Shown piece after piece: positions 57,123 to 64,000 of a stretch of 64,000 bases of DNA (position 1 is the stretch's first letter; each line of letters begins with the position of its first letter). The stretch is taken from positions 124,001 to 188,000 of the forward strand of contig NZ_LZIL01000035.1 in the NCBI RefSeq assembly GCF_001667075.1, written 5' to 3'. Source of the stretch: Mycobacterium sp. 852014-52450_SCH5900713. GTDB taxonomy: Bacteria > Actinomycetota > Actinomycetes > Mycobacteriales > Mycobacteriaceae. Made by a program: the position numbers and the translations under genes. The notes beneath the pieces were generated by a model, which was given only the letters and a program-made list of their open reading frames with translations, was not told the DNA's origin and ran no database searches.

Positions 57123-58691
57123 ATGAGCGGCGCGCCCGCGCTGCTGCAGTGTGCGCAGCGGCGAGCCGTGGCATTGCGGGACCGATACCGCGAGGCGGGG
57201 TTCTGGTCGGACCAGCCCGCCGACGTCGTTCGTGCCGCCGCGGCACGACATCCGGAGAAGCTGGCTCTGCGCGCCCGGGGGGCGGAGCTCAGCTATGCCG
57301 AACTCGACGCGCGCATCGATGCGGCCTGTGGCGCTTTGGCGGCTTCGGGCGTCGGAGCGTCGACACCGACCGTTGTGGTCGTGGGTAACGACGTGGATTC
57401 AGTGGTTGCCGTCCATGCGACGTTGCGCCTCGACGCCGTCGTCCTGCTGGTCGCTCGTAGCGCCGGCGAGGCGCAGGTGGCCGACATCATCGCGCGCACG
57501 GGAGCGCAGTTCGGTGTCGCGCCGAATTGGCCTGCGGCCCCGCGGAAGGGGATGTCCGCGCAATTGGCCTGGATCTCTTTGGACGCCGATTGCACACCGC
57601 AGACTGCGTACGCATCCCGGCGTGCGGCCGACGAGCCCTGCCTGGTGCTCTACACGTCGGGAACCACCTCGGCGCCCAAGGGGGTCATCCACTCGCAGAG
57701 CACGCTGATGAAGGCGTCGTCAAATTACATCGCGGCGGCCGGACTCGGCCCGGCCGACCGGATCTTTCTCATCAGTCCGCTCGCGTCGGTGACCGGAGCG
57801 CTGCAGGCGTTAATCATCGCGCCGATGCTCTGCGCGCCCGTCATCCTCGAGGACAACTGGGATGCCGCCGAAACCTGCGAGCTGCTGGTCTCGTCGGGCG
57901 CGACGTGGTACGGCGGACCCGATCGCTTGCTGGACCGGCTGCTCGACGAGTCGGTGACGCGCGGGCTGGACGTGCCGCTGCAAGCGGTTTATTTGGGCGG
58001 GACAGTGCTGGATCGGCGGATCGTCACGCGCATCGAAGACGATTTCGGGATCATTGTGATGCGCGCCTACGGTTCGTCCGAAGTGCCAGTGAGCACCTCT
58101 GGTCTGCGGTCGGAGACTGCGGGCGTGCGTCACGCCGACGACGGTGTCGCGCTGCAAGACGTCGAGGTGAGGATTGGATCCCCGGGGGATCCGACCGAGT
58201 GCTGCATTCGGGGCCCGCACACGTTCCTCGGGTACACCGACGCCGACGACGACGCGCGGGCGTTCGATGGCGACTGGTTCCGTACCGGCGACGTGGCCGA
58301 AATCTCCGAAGGCCGGGTGCGCATCGTCGGGCGCCTGAAGGACATCATCATTCGCAACGGTCTGAAGATCGCGGCTGTCGAGGTGGAGGAGGCCGTCGCC
58401 CGGATCGCCGGGGTCCGCGAGTGCGCGGCATACTCGGTGGCTGACGCCACGACCGGCGAGCGACTCGCCGTCGCCATGGTGCTCGACGCCGACGTCGACA
58501 TGTCGCTCGCGAAGGTCACCGACGCGCTGATCTCGGCGGGACTGCCCAAGTACAAGTTGCCCGAGGAACTGGTGTTCTGGAACGAGCCGCTGCCGGTCAA
58601 TGCCAGCGGCAAGGTCCAGCGCAACACGCTCGCTGCGCGCTCGGCGGGGCGGACGCGGGTGCTTGCAGACCGCCTCGCCGAAACTGGTTGA
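57123..58691 (+). CDS. AMP-dependent acyl-CoA synthetase/ligase
   Basis: 522 aa. P-loop YTSGTTSAPKG is at about 177-187, A5 is RAYGSSEVP, the hinge is WFRTGDVAEISEGRVRIVGRLKD, and the Lys is in NASGKVQR. The ATG has CGGAGGA 5 nt upstream. It is convergent with amidohydrolase D (3-nt gap) and divergent from the SDR at 57066. Confidence 0.9.
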   Translation: MSGAPALLQCAQRRAVALRDRYREAGFWSDQPADVVRAAAARHPEKLALRARGAELSYAELDARIDAACGALAASGVGASTPTVVVVGNDVDSVVAVHATLRLDAVVLLVARSAGEAQVADIIARTGAQFGVAPNWPAAPRKGMSAQLAWISLDADCTPQTAYASRRAADEPCLVLYTSGTTSAPKGVIHSQSTLMKASSNYIAAAGLGPADRIFLISPLASVTGALQALIIAPMLCAPVILEDNWDAAETCELLVSSGATWYGGPDRLLDRLLDESVTRGLDVPLQAVYLGGTVLDRRIVTRIEDDFGIIVMRAYGSSEVPVSTSGLRSETAGVRHADDGVALQDVEVRIGSPGDPTECCIRGPHTFLGYTDADDDARAFDGDWFRTGDVAEISEGRVRIVGRLKDIIIRNGLKIAAVEVEEAVARIAGVRECAAYSVADATTGERLAVAMVLDADVDMSLAKVTDALISAGLPKYKLPEELVFWNEPLPVNASGKVQRNTLAARSAGRTRVLADRLAETG

Positions 58692-58694
58692 GCG

Positions 58695-59999
58695 TCAGCC
58701 GTCTGATTTGCCAGTCGTGTTCATGGTCAGCTTGCTCAAGTGAGCCTGCCAGTCAGACCCCTTGCCGTGGTCGTGCTTGGACAGCGCCCGGATGGAGACG
58801 TCGTGCCCTTCGGCGGACTTCCGCAGGGCGCCCACGGTGGCCTGTTCCCTAGCGATGTGAGAGGTGAACGGATCCCAGTGATACCAGCGCATCGCGTTCT
58901 GGTAGGTCATCTTGTTGACCTCGTCGTCGGGCACGTTGTTGCGCTGCAGCACCTCGTGCAGCTGTTCGGGGGCGCCGGGCCACATGCTGTCGCTGTGCGG
59001 GTAATCGGCTTCCCAGCAGATGTTGTCGATCCCGATCTCGTTGCGCAGCGCCACTCCGGTGTGGTCGGAGATGAAACAGGTCAGGAAGTGATCGCGAAAG
59101 ACCTCGGACGGCTTCTGCTTACCGAAGTCCTGACCGGTCCAGGTGGAGTGCATCTCGTAGGTGCGGTCGGCACGCTCGAGAAAGTAGGGAATCCAGCCCG
59201 TCCCGCCCTCCGACAGCGCGATCTTGAGGTCCTTGTACTTCTTGATCGGCTTGGACCACAACAGATCCGCCGCGGCCTGCACGATGTTCATCGGCTGCAA
59301 CGTGATCATCACATCCATCGGCGCGTCCGGGGCGGTGATCGCCAACTTGCCGGATGACCCGATATGGACGTTCATCACGGTGTCGGTGTCGACCAATGCT
59401 TCCCACATCGGTGTCCAGTAGTCGTCGTGAAAGCTCGGATATCCCATGGCCGCCGGGTTTTCCGTGAACGTCAATGCGTGCACACCGCGTTCGGCATTGC
59501 GGCGGATCTCCCTGGCGCACAGTTCGGCATCCCAAATCACCGGCAGCGTCATCGGAATGAATCGGGCCGGGTAGGCCGCGCACCACTCCTCGACGTGCCA
59601 GTCGTTATACCCCTGGAGGAGGGCCAGGCTGAATTCAGGATCCTCGGTGACGAACAGTCGGCCGGCGAACCCGGGGAACGACGGGAAGCAGATCGAGCCG
59701 AGAATACCGCCGGCATTCATATCTTTGATGCGCTCGTCGACCTGCCAGCAGCCGGGCCGAATCTCATCGAGACCCTGCGGCTCGATCCCGTATTCCTCCT
59801 TCGGCCTGCCCGCCACCGCGTTGAGCGCCACGTTTGGGATCACCACGTCGCGGAATCGCCAGGTGTCTGAACCATCGGGGTTGTGTACCAACCGCGGCGC
59901 CTCGTCCAGGTACTTCTGGGGCAGATGGTTTTTGAACATGTCGGGCGGCTCAACGATATGGTCGTCGACACTGATCAGGATCATGTCTTCTTTGTTCAT
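58695..59999 (-). CDS. ACMSD-like amidohydrolase (paralogue D)
   Basis: 434 aa, longer and more divergent than A-C. It has D12-D-H14 (ISVDDHIVEPPDMF), CFPSFPGFAGRLF, ALSEGGTGWIPYFLERAD and WEADYPHSDSMWPG, as seen in mycobacterial amidohydrolase_2 proteins often associated with steroid and terpenoid clusters. It lies downstream of the DUF35/thiolase-like pair (2-nt gap from 60002), so it is probably part of one operon, 61575 to 58695. Confidence 0.86.
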   Translation of the reverse strand: MNKEDMILISVDDHIVEPPDMFKNHLPQKYLDEAPRLVHNPDGSDTWRFRDVVIPNVALNAVAGRPKEEYGIEPQGLDEIRPGCWQVDERIKDMNAGGILGSICFPSFPGFAGRLFVTEDPEFSLALLQGYNDWHVEEWCAAYPARFIPMTLPVIWDAELCAREIRRNAERGVHALTFTENPAAMGYPSFHDDYWTPMWEALVDTDTVMNVHIGSSGKLAITAPDAPMDVMITLQPMNIVQAAADLLWSKPIKKYKDLKIALSEGGTGWIPYFLERADRTYEMHSTWTGQDFGKQKPSEVFRDHFLTCFISDHTGVALRNEIGIDNICWEADYPHSDSMWPGAPEQLHEVLQRNNVPDDEVNKMTYQNAMRWYHWDPFTSHIAREQATVGALRKSAEGHDVSIRALSKHDHGKGSDWQAHLSKLTMNTTGKSDG

Positions 60000-60001
60000 C
60001 C

Positions 60002-60430
60002 CTATTCCTTTCCAACACCTGCTGCGACCGGCCGGAAGACCGGGACAATGAAGCCGTCACCGTCATCGCGAAAGGCGATGGTGAGTTCCATATCGGCGCA
60101 GAGGCTTTCGGCCGGGCAGTCTTCGAGGACCGTCATCAGCCGGGGCCCCTCGGTGAGATCCACCATTGCCACCACGTACGGCGTGTGCGTATCGAAGGGT
60201 GCCGCATTCTGGTGCACCACGGTCCACGTGTAGAGCCGTGCCCGCCCGGACGCCGGTGCCAGCGCGACGTCCTCGCTCCAGCAGTGCGGGCAGAACGGAC
60301 GTACGTACAACGAGTTCCGGCCACACCCCGAACAGGCGTTGATCATCAGTCGGCGATCCTGGATGGCCTGCCACCAGGGTTGGCTGTCGCAGTCGATGGT
60401 GGGCCGGTTCGCGGCCACCGGCACGTCCAT
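60002..60430 (-). CDS. DUF35 (zinc ribbon plus OB-fold) protein
   Basis: 142 aa with zinc-ribbon cysteines C33, C36, C47 and C50 and an OB-fold (SGRARLYTWTVVHQNAAPF; EGPRLMTVLEDC). GGGAGG precedes the double ATG; the second, at 60430, is preferred. It is partner of the thiolase-like protein at 60430, whose stop it overlaps (TGATG). Similar to the pairing of DUF35 and Ltp2-type aldolases. Confidence 0.88.
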   Translation of the reverse strand: MDVPVAANRPTIDCDSQPWWQAIQDRRLMINACSGCGRNSLYVRPFCPHCWSEDVALAPASGRARLYTWTVVHQNAAPFDTHTPYVVAMVDLTEGPRLMTVLEDCPAESLCADMELTIAFRDDGDGFIVPVFRPVAAGVGKE

Positions 60431-61575
60431 CATTGCCTCCCGAGGATCATCGTGGCGCTGTGGGTGAAGAATCCGCCCATCGCATGCACGCATGCCAGAC
60501 GCGCGTGGTCAACCTGTCTGGGCCCGCATTCCCCGCGAAGCTGTCGAGTCGCTTCGACCATGAGGAACATTCCCCGCATACCCGGGTGGCAGGAGGCCAG
60601 ACCGCCGCCGTCGGTGTTGGTCGGTAACGCCCCACCCGGACGCAGCGCACCCGATGCGATGAACTGTCCGCCGTCGCCCTTGGCGCAGAAGCCCAAGTCC
60701 TCCACCGTGAGTAGCACGGTGGAGGTGAACGAGTCATAAAGCTGACACACGTCGATGTCGGCTGGGTCGACGCCGGCTTGCGCGAACGCACGTGGGCCAG
60801 ACAACGCGGCGGCCGACGTGGTGAAGTCGGCCCACTCGCTCATGCTGACATGTGATGTCGCGTCGGCGGCTCCGAGAATCCAGACGGGCTCCTTGGCGCA
60901 ATCCTTCGCCACCCGCTCGCTCGCCAGCACGACAGCGCCGCCACCGTCGGTGCGCAGACACACGTGCTTGGAGGTGAAGGGATCGGCCAGCATCGGTGCT
61001 GCGGCGACATCGTCGGCCGTTATCCGGTCGCGCTCGAAAGCATCGTCGTTCATCGCTGCCCACTCGTGGGCCGCGACCGCGACTTCGGCTAATTGTTCTG
61101 CGGTGGTGCCGTATTCGATCATGTGTCGCCTGGCGGCCATCGCGTACTTTGCGATAAGGGTGGCCCCGTACGGAGCCTCGTACTGCATGGCGCCGCCGCT
61201 GCTCATTGCCGCCGCTGATGCTCGTAGGCGACGTTTCACGTCGGAGCGCGCCGTTGATCCGTACGTCAGCAGTGCCACGTCGATCGCGCCGGTGGCAATG
61301 GCATCGGCGGCGTGCCCCGCCATTACCTCCCAGGACGATCCGCCTACGTTGGTCGCGTCGACCCAGGACGGCCGCAGGCCAAGGTACTCGCTCACCTCGA
61401 CGGGCGGCAGCAAAGTCCCATGGCCGCCGAAGCCGTCGATGTCGTCTTTCGTCAAACCGGCGTCGGCGATGGCGCGGCGCGAGGATTGAGCCATCAACGC
61501 CATCGCGGTCTTGTCGGGCGCCCGTCCACAATCCGACAGGCCGGCGCCCACGATAGCGACCCGCTTTGCTGACAT
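60430..61575 (-). CDS. Thiolase-like (lipid-transfer/Ltp type) protein
   Basis: 381 aa with MSAKRVAIVGAGLSDCGR at the N-terminus. The usual Cys region reads NVGGSSWEVMAGHAADAI, without the nucleophile; the C-terminal LYDSFTSTVLLTVEDLGFC and TNTDGGGLAS-like motif and AMGGFFTHSATMIL ending fit Ltp/SCP-2-like aldolases. Probably a retro-aldolase in complex with the DUF35 protein next door. Divergent from the HpcH aldolase at 61634. Confidence 0.86.
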   Translation of the reverse strand: MSAKRVAIVGAGLSDCGRAPDKTAMALMAQSSRRAIADAGLTKDDIDGFGGHGTLLPPVEVSEYLGLRPSWVDATNVGGSSWEVMAGHAADAIATGAIDVALLTYGSTARSDVKRRLRASAAAMSSGGAMQYEAPYGATLIAKYAMAARRHMIEYGTTAEQLAEVAVAAHEWAAMNDDAFERDRITADDVAAAPMLADPFTSKHVCLRTDGGGAVVLASERVAKDCAKEPVWILGAADATSHVSMSEWADFTTSAAALSGPRAFAQAGVDPADIDVCQLYDSFTSTVLLTVEDLGFCAKGDGGQFIASGALRPGGALPTNTDGGGLASCHPGMRGMFLMVEATRQLRGECGPRQVDHARLACVHAMGGFFTHSATMILGRQ

Positions 61576-61633
61576 ACGTAATGGTTACCACATTGATAAT
61601 GCCATTAACGACATGATGGAATGAACGTTCTCA

Positions 61634-62461
61634 GTGGGCTACCGTGAGCGTGTGCGGGAACCACTGCGGGAGGCGTTACGGGGCGACGGACTGGTACTTT
61701 GCCTGGCGCTGCTGAACGCGCGAACCCCCGATGTTCCGGCGATCGCGGCAGCATGCGGATACGACGCGGTCTACGTCGACCTCGAGCACACCTCCACGTC
61801 GCTGGAGACGGCGGCGATGCTTTGCGCCAGCGCATTGGGAGCAGGCATCTCGGGGCTGGTCCGGGTGCCGTCTCACGATCCGAGTGTCATCGCTCGCGTC
61901 ATCGACAATGGCGCAATCGGAATCATTGTGCCGCACGTTAATTCGAGCGATGAAGCGGCAGCCATCGTCGATGCGGCTCGGTTTCCTCCCATCGGACACC
62001 GCTCCATCTCCGGGCCGAACGCAGTCAGCGGCTACCAACCGAGGTCACCGGCCGAACTCACCGATGTACTCGAGCGTCGTACGGTGGTCGCGGTCATGAT
62101 CGAGACGCCGAAAGCGGTGGACGCCGCAGACGCGATCGCCGCTGTTGAGGGTATCGACATGATACTTCTCGGTCCGAGCGATCTGACGGCTGAAATGGGC
62201 ATCCATGGCGACTATGAGAATGCCCATTTCCGCCATGCAGTAGAATCGGTCGCGGCGGCTTGTCGTGCACGCGGCGTGGCGCTGGGAATAGCCGGCATCA
62301 AGTCCGTTGACCTGCTGAAACGCTTCACAGATCTTGGTCTGCGTTTCATTTCGGCCGGTACGGACATCGGGATGATGACCGACGCGGCGACGGCCCGCGC
62401 ACGCGCGTTGCGAGAGCTCGACAGCCGCCCCGCAGGTAGTAACCAAGGACAACGCCGATAG
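61634..62461 (+). CDS. HpcH/HpaI family aldolase
   Basis: 275 aa TIM barrel class II aldolase/citrate-lyase type: YVDLEHTSTSLET, RVPSHDPSVIARVIDNGAIGIIVPHV, GHRSISG, IETPKAVDAADAIAAVEGIDMILLGPSDLTAEMG with metal-ligand Glu and Asp. It cleaves 2-keto-4-hydroxy acids to pyruvate and an aldehyde in known members. The GTG at 61634 is adjacent to a half operator (61617-61632). It is first in an operon with the dioxygenase and dehydrogenase downstream. Confidence 0.88.
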   Translation: MGYRERVREPLREALRGDGLVLCLALLNARTPDVPAIAAACGYDAVYVDLEHTSTSLETAAMLCASALGAGISGLVRVPSHDPSVIARVIDNGAIGIIVPHVNSSDEAAAIVDAARFPPIGHRSISGPNAVSGYQPRSPAELTDVLERRTVVAVMIETPKAVDAADAIAAVEGIDMILLGPSDLTAEMGIHGDYENAHFRHAVESVAAACRARGVALGIAGIKSVDLLKRFTDLGLRFISAGTDIGMMTDAATARARALRELDSRPAGSNQGQRR

Positions 62462-62493
62462 CCGAAAGCCTCGCCACCACAACAGGAGGACGG

Positions 62494-63609
62494 ATGCCCA
62501 CCGCGATCTACACCGAGCAAGTTGCCGACCCGATGTCCTGGACTGGCGACGACTTCTCGAGCAAGGATGATTTCGCTTTCGACCTATCGGCCCGCAATGT
62601 CGCTGCCTTGGAATCGATCTTGGCCAAGACGTCGAAAAAGGACCGCGACGACATTACCCCCGAGGATGCCCGCCACCCCGATCTTGACGACGATTTGGCG
62701 CGGCTATACCGGGATCTGATGTTCGGTAAAGGCCTGGCGTGCGTGCGCGGATTTCCGGTCGAACAACACTCGATCGAGGACCTCGAGCGCATCTACTGGG
62801 CGTTCTGTACCCATCTCGGCTACCTGGTGTCCAACAACTCGTTTGGGCACCGAATGGTTCGGGTCCAGGAGGAGGTGCTGCCGAACGGTGTGCAGCCGGC
62901 CCGGGGCACCAAGTCACGTGCGGAGCTGGCCATGCACAACGACGCCGCCGATATCCTGTCGCTTCTGTGCGTCTACCCGGCGGCCGCGGGCGGTGAAAGC
63001 CAGTTCGCGAGCGGTCCGGCCGCGCACAACCGGATTCTCCAGGAGCGACCCGACCTGCTTCCAGTGCTCTATCAGGGGTTTCCGCACCACCGGCGCAGCG
63101 AGCAGCCCGATGACCAACCGGACGTGACACCGTACGACGTCCCGGTGTTCTCGCAGATCGACGGCAGGATCTGCATCAACTTCACCTACAGCAGCATCCT
63201 GCCGGCGATGCACGCACTCGGCCGGGAGTTCACCCCCGAACAGACCGAGGCGATCGAACTGCTGCGCAACATTCTGATCGAGCAGCAGGTCGAGTTCCGA
63301 CTCGAGTCGGGCGAGGCGGCCGTCGCCAACAACTTCGCCATGTGCCATTCGCGTTCCGACTTCGTCAGCAGCAACGATCCCAAGAAGGCCCGCTGCTTCT
63401 TGCGCGCATGGATGGAGGTGCCGCGCGAAGATCGGCGACTGCCGATCGGCCGTGAGTACTTCCATATGGAGAACAAGGACCTGCGCCTGGGATATGACAT
63501 AGTCCCGGGCCGGGACGGCTCGATCGCGCGCAACGATTACAAGAACGTCAACCCCGAACTCGCCGACATGTTCAAGGCGGCACAGGCGAAGCCCAAGCTC
63601 AAGCAATGA
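62494..63609 (+). CDS. TauD/TfdA-like Fe(II)/2-oxoglutarate dioxygenase
   Basis: 371 aa. The iron facial triad is H148-N-D150 and distal H285, and the 2-oxoglutarate Arg is R300 or R304 in KKARCFLRAW. The motif MHNDAADILSLLCVYPAAAGGESQFAS resembles non-taurine members of unknown substrate. It hydroxylates or oxidatively cleaves a substrate using 2-oxoglutarate and O2. A ribosome site (AACAGGAGG) precedes the ATG. It overlaps the next gene by 4 nt (ATGA). Confidence 0.88.
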   Translation: MPTAIYTEQVADPMSWTGDDFSSKDDFAFDLSARNVAALESILAKTSKKDRDDITPEDARHPDLDDDLARLYRDLMFGKGLACVRGFPVEQHSIEDLERIYWAFCTHLGYLVSNNSFGHRMVRVQEEVLPNGVQPARGTKSRAELAMHNDAADILSLLCVYPAAAGGESQFASGPAAHNRILQERPDLLPVLYQGFPHHRRSEQPDDQPDVTPYDVPVFSQIDGRICINFTYSSILPAMHALGREFTPEQTEAIELLRNILIEQQVEFRLESGEAAVANNFAMCHSRSDFVSSNDPKKARCFLRAWMEVPREDRRLPIGREYFHMENKDLRLGYDIVPGRDGSIARNDYKNVNPELADMFKAAQAKPKLKQ

Positions 63610-64000
63610 GCGAAAGACCAACTGCGAAGCTCGTCTACGAGCGATGGACCGACCCCGTCGCCGGGGACATCCTCGAGGCGGGCGACATTGACGTCATCAA
63701 ACTCGACCTGACGGCCTCAACCGAAGACAATTGGGCAACAATGGAATCCGCCCAGGGATATCAGGTCGCCACGCGCACCGATGTGGCGTCCGTTCCCGAA
63801 GGTGAACAGTGGTTGGTGGGGCCTGCTCTGGTCGAACGCTGCGAGCAGCTGCTGGCCGTCTGCTCGGCGGGCGCCGGCTATGACGTGATCGACGTCGAGG
63901 CGTGCACCCGGGCCGGAATCGCGGTGTGCAACAACTCCGGGCCCGGCGCAGAGGCCGTCGCCGAGCACGCGCTCGGCTTCATGCTCGATCTTGCCAAGAA
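63606..64000 (+). CDS. D-2-hydroxyacid dehydrogenase, N-terminal part (cut by window end)
   Basis: 131 codons are present, reading MSERPTAKLVYERW and then AVCSAGAGYDVIDVEACTRAGIAVCNNSGP, the substrate-domain start of D-isomer-specific 2-hydroxyacid (phosphoglycerate/phosphonate) dehydrogenases. The nucleotide-binding domain and catalytic His lie beyond the window. It is downstream of the dioxygenase and overlaps it by 4 nt, so it is the third gene of the 61634 operon. Confidence 0.85.
   Translation, partial: MSERPTAKLVYERWTDPVAGDILEAGDIDVIKLDLTASTEDNWATMESAQGYQVATRTDVASVPEGEQWLVGPALVERCEQLLAVCSAGAGYDVIDVEACTRAGIAVCNNSGPGAEAVAEHALGFMLDLAK

Noticed and set aside
61570..61640. KstR-like (TnnAACnnGTTnnA) sterol-regulon motif near GAACGTTC
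   Set aside because: Only a short GAACGTTC core is present; flanking bases do not match the KstR palindrome. No KstR or KstR2 site was recognised in the promoters I inspected.
1..64000. Mobile elements, phage genes, CRISPR arrays, tRNA or rRNA genes
   Set aside because: I saw no transposase, integrase or phage motifs, no short regularly spaced repeats, and no tRNA-like or rRNA-like sequences; similar sequences are explained by paralogous enzymes.

Overview
The window is a 64 kb stretch of high-GC actinobacterial chromosome or megaplasmid, most likely from a Mycobacterium/Mycolicibacterium-type organism. The reasons are indirect: an igr-like sterol side-chain operon, an NDMA-dependent alcohol dehydrogenase together with a mycofactocin-coupled SDR, an AveC-like membrane protein beside P450s, LLM/F420-type oxidoreductases, and many apparent leaderless starts (a -10 hexamer 6-7 nt before ATG/GTG). 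I see no rRNA, tRNA, insertion sequence, CRISPR or phage gene. 63 protein genes are packed tightly, often with 1-4 nt overlaps, and almost all look like enzymes of lipid, terpenoid, steroid or aromatic catabolism.

Region 1 (0.4-18.2 kb) is an unusual oxidative block. It holds an SDR/NDMA-alcohol dehydrogenase operon, a TetR regulator, six divergent paralogues of a DapB-like (2,4-diaminopentanoate dehydrogenase-type) NAD(P)-binding protein, two cytochromes P450, an AveC-like integral membrane protein, a signal-less Leu/Ile/Val-binding-protein homologue, SDRs and a VOC protein. Four copies of a 21-bp inverted repeat sit in three promoter regions here, one directly over the TetR promoter, so this TetR very likely controls its own gene and the neighbouring DapB-like/P450 units.

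Region 2 (18.2-35.5 kb) carries two SDRs, an acyl-CoA ligase, an NTF2-like protein, a type III CoA-transferase with a P450, a second TetR, and then a seven-gene minus-strand operon (31458 down to 25335). That operon reads P450, FadE29-like, MaoC, DUF35, FadE28-like, ChsH1-like, Ltp2-like. It is a copy of the cholesterol igr module in which ChsH2 is split into two genes. It is divergent from an aldehyde dehydrogenase and a fused double CoA-transferase. The chemistry implied is P450 oxidation, CoA activation, alpha,beta-dehydrogenation by a heteromeric acyl-CoA dehydrogenase, hydration, and retro-aldol cleavage.

Region 3 (35.5-57 kb) contains three ACMSD-like amidohydrolases, four acyl-CoA dehydrogenases, acyl-CoA ligases, four crotonases, MaoC proteins, SDRs, LLM oxidoreductases and an isochorismatase-fold protein. 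It is organised as several operons, including an eight-gene overlapping operon from 55282 down to 47653. Region 4 (57-64 kb) adds a ligase, a fourth amidohydrolase, a second thiolase-like/DUF35 pair, an HpcH/HpaI aldolase, a TauD-like dioxygenase and the start of a D-2-hydroxyacid dehydrogenase cut by the window end.

A second candidate operator, GAGAA-N6-TTCTC, occurs in perfect or near-perfect form in at least seven promoter regions from 10.6 to 47.6 kb. It suggests that much of the cluster is one regulon. No product in the window identifies the substrate. All functions are inferred from protein family and context.
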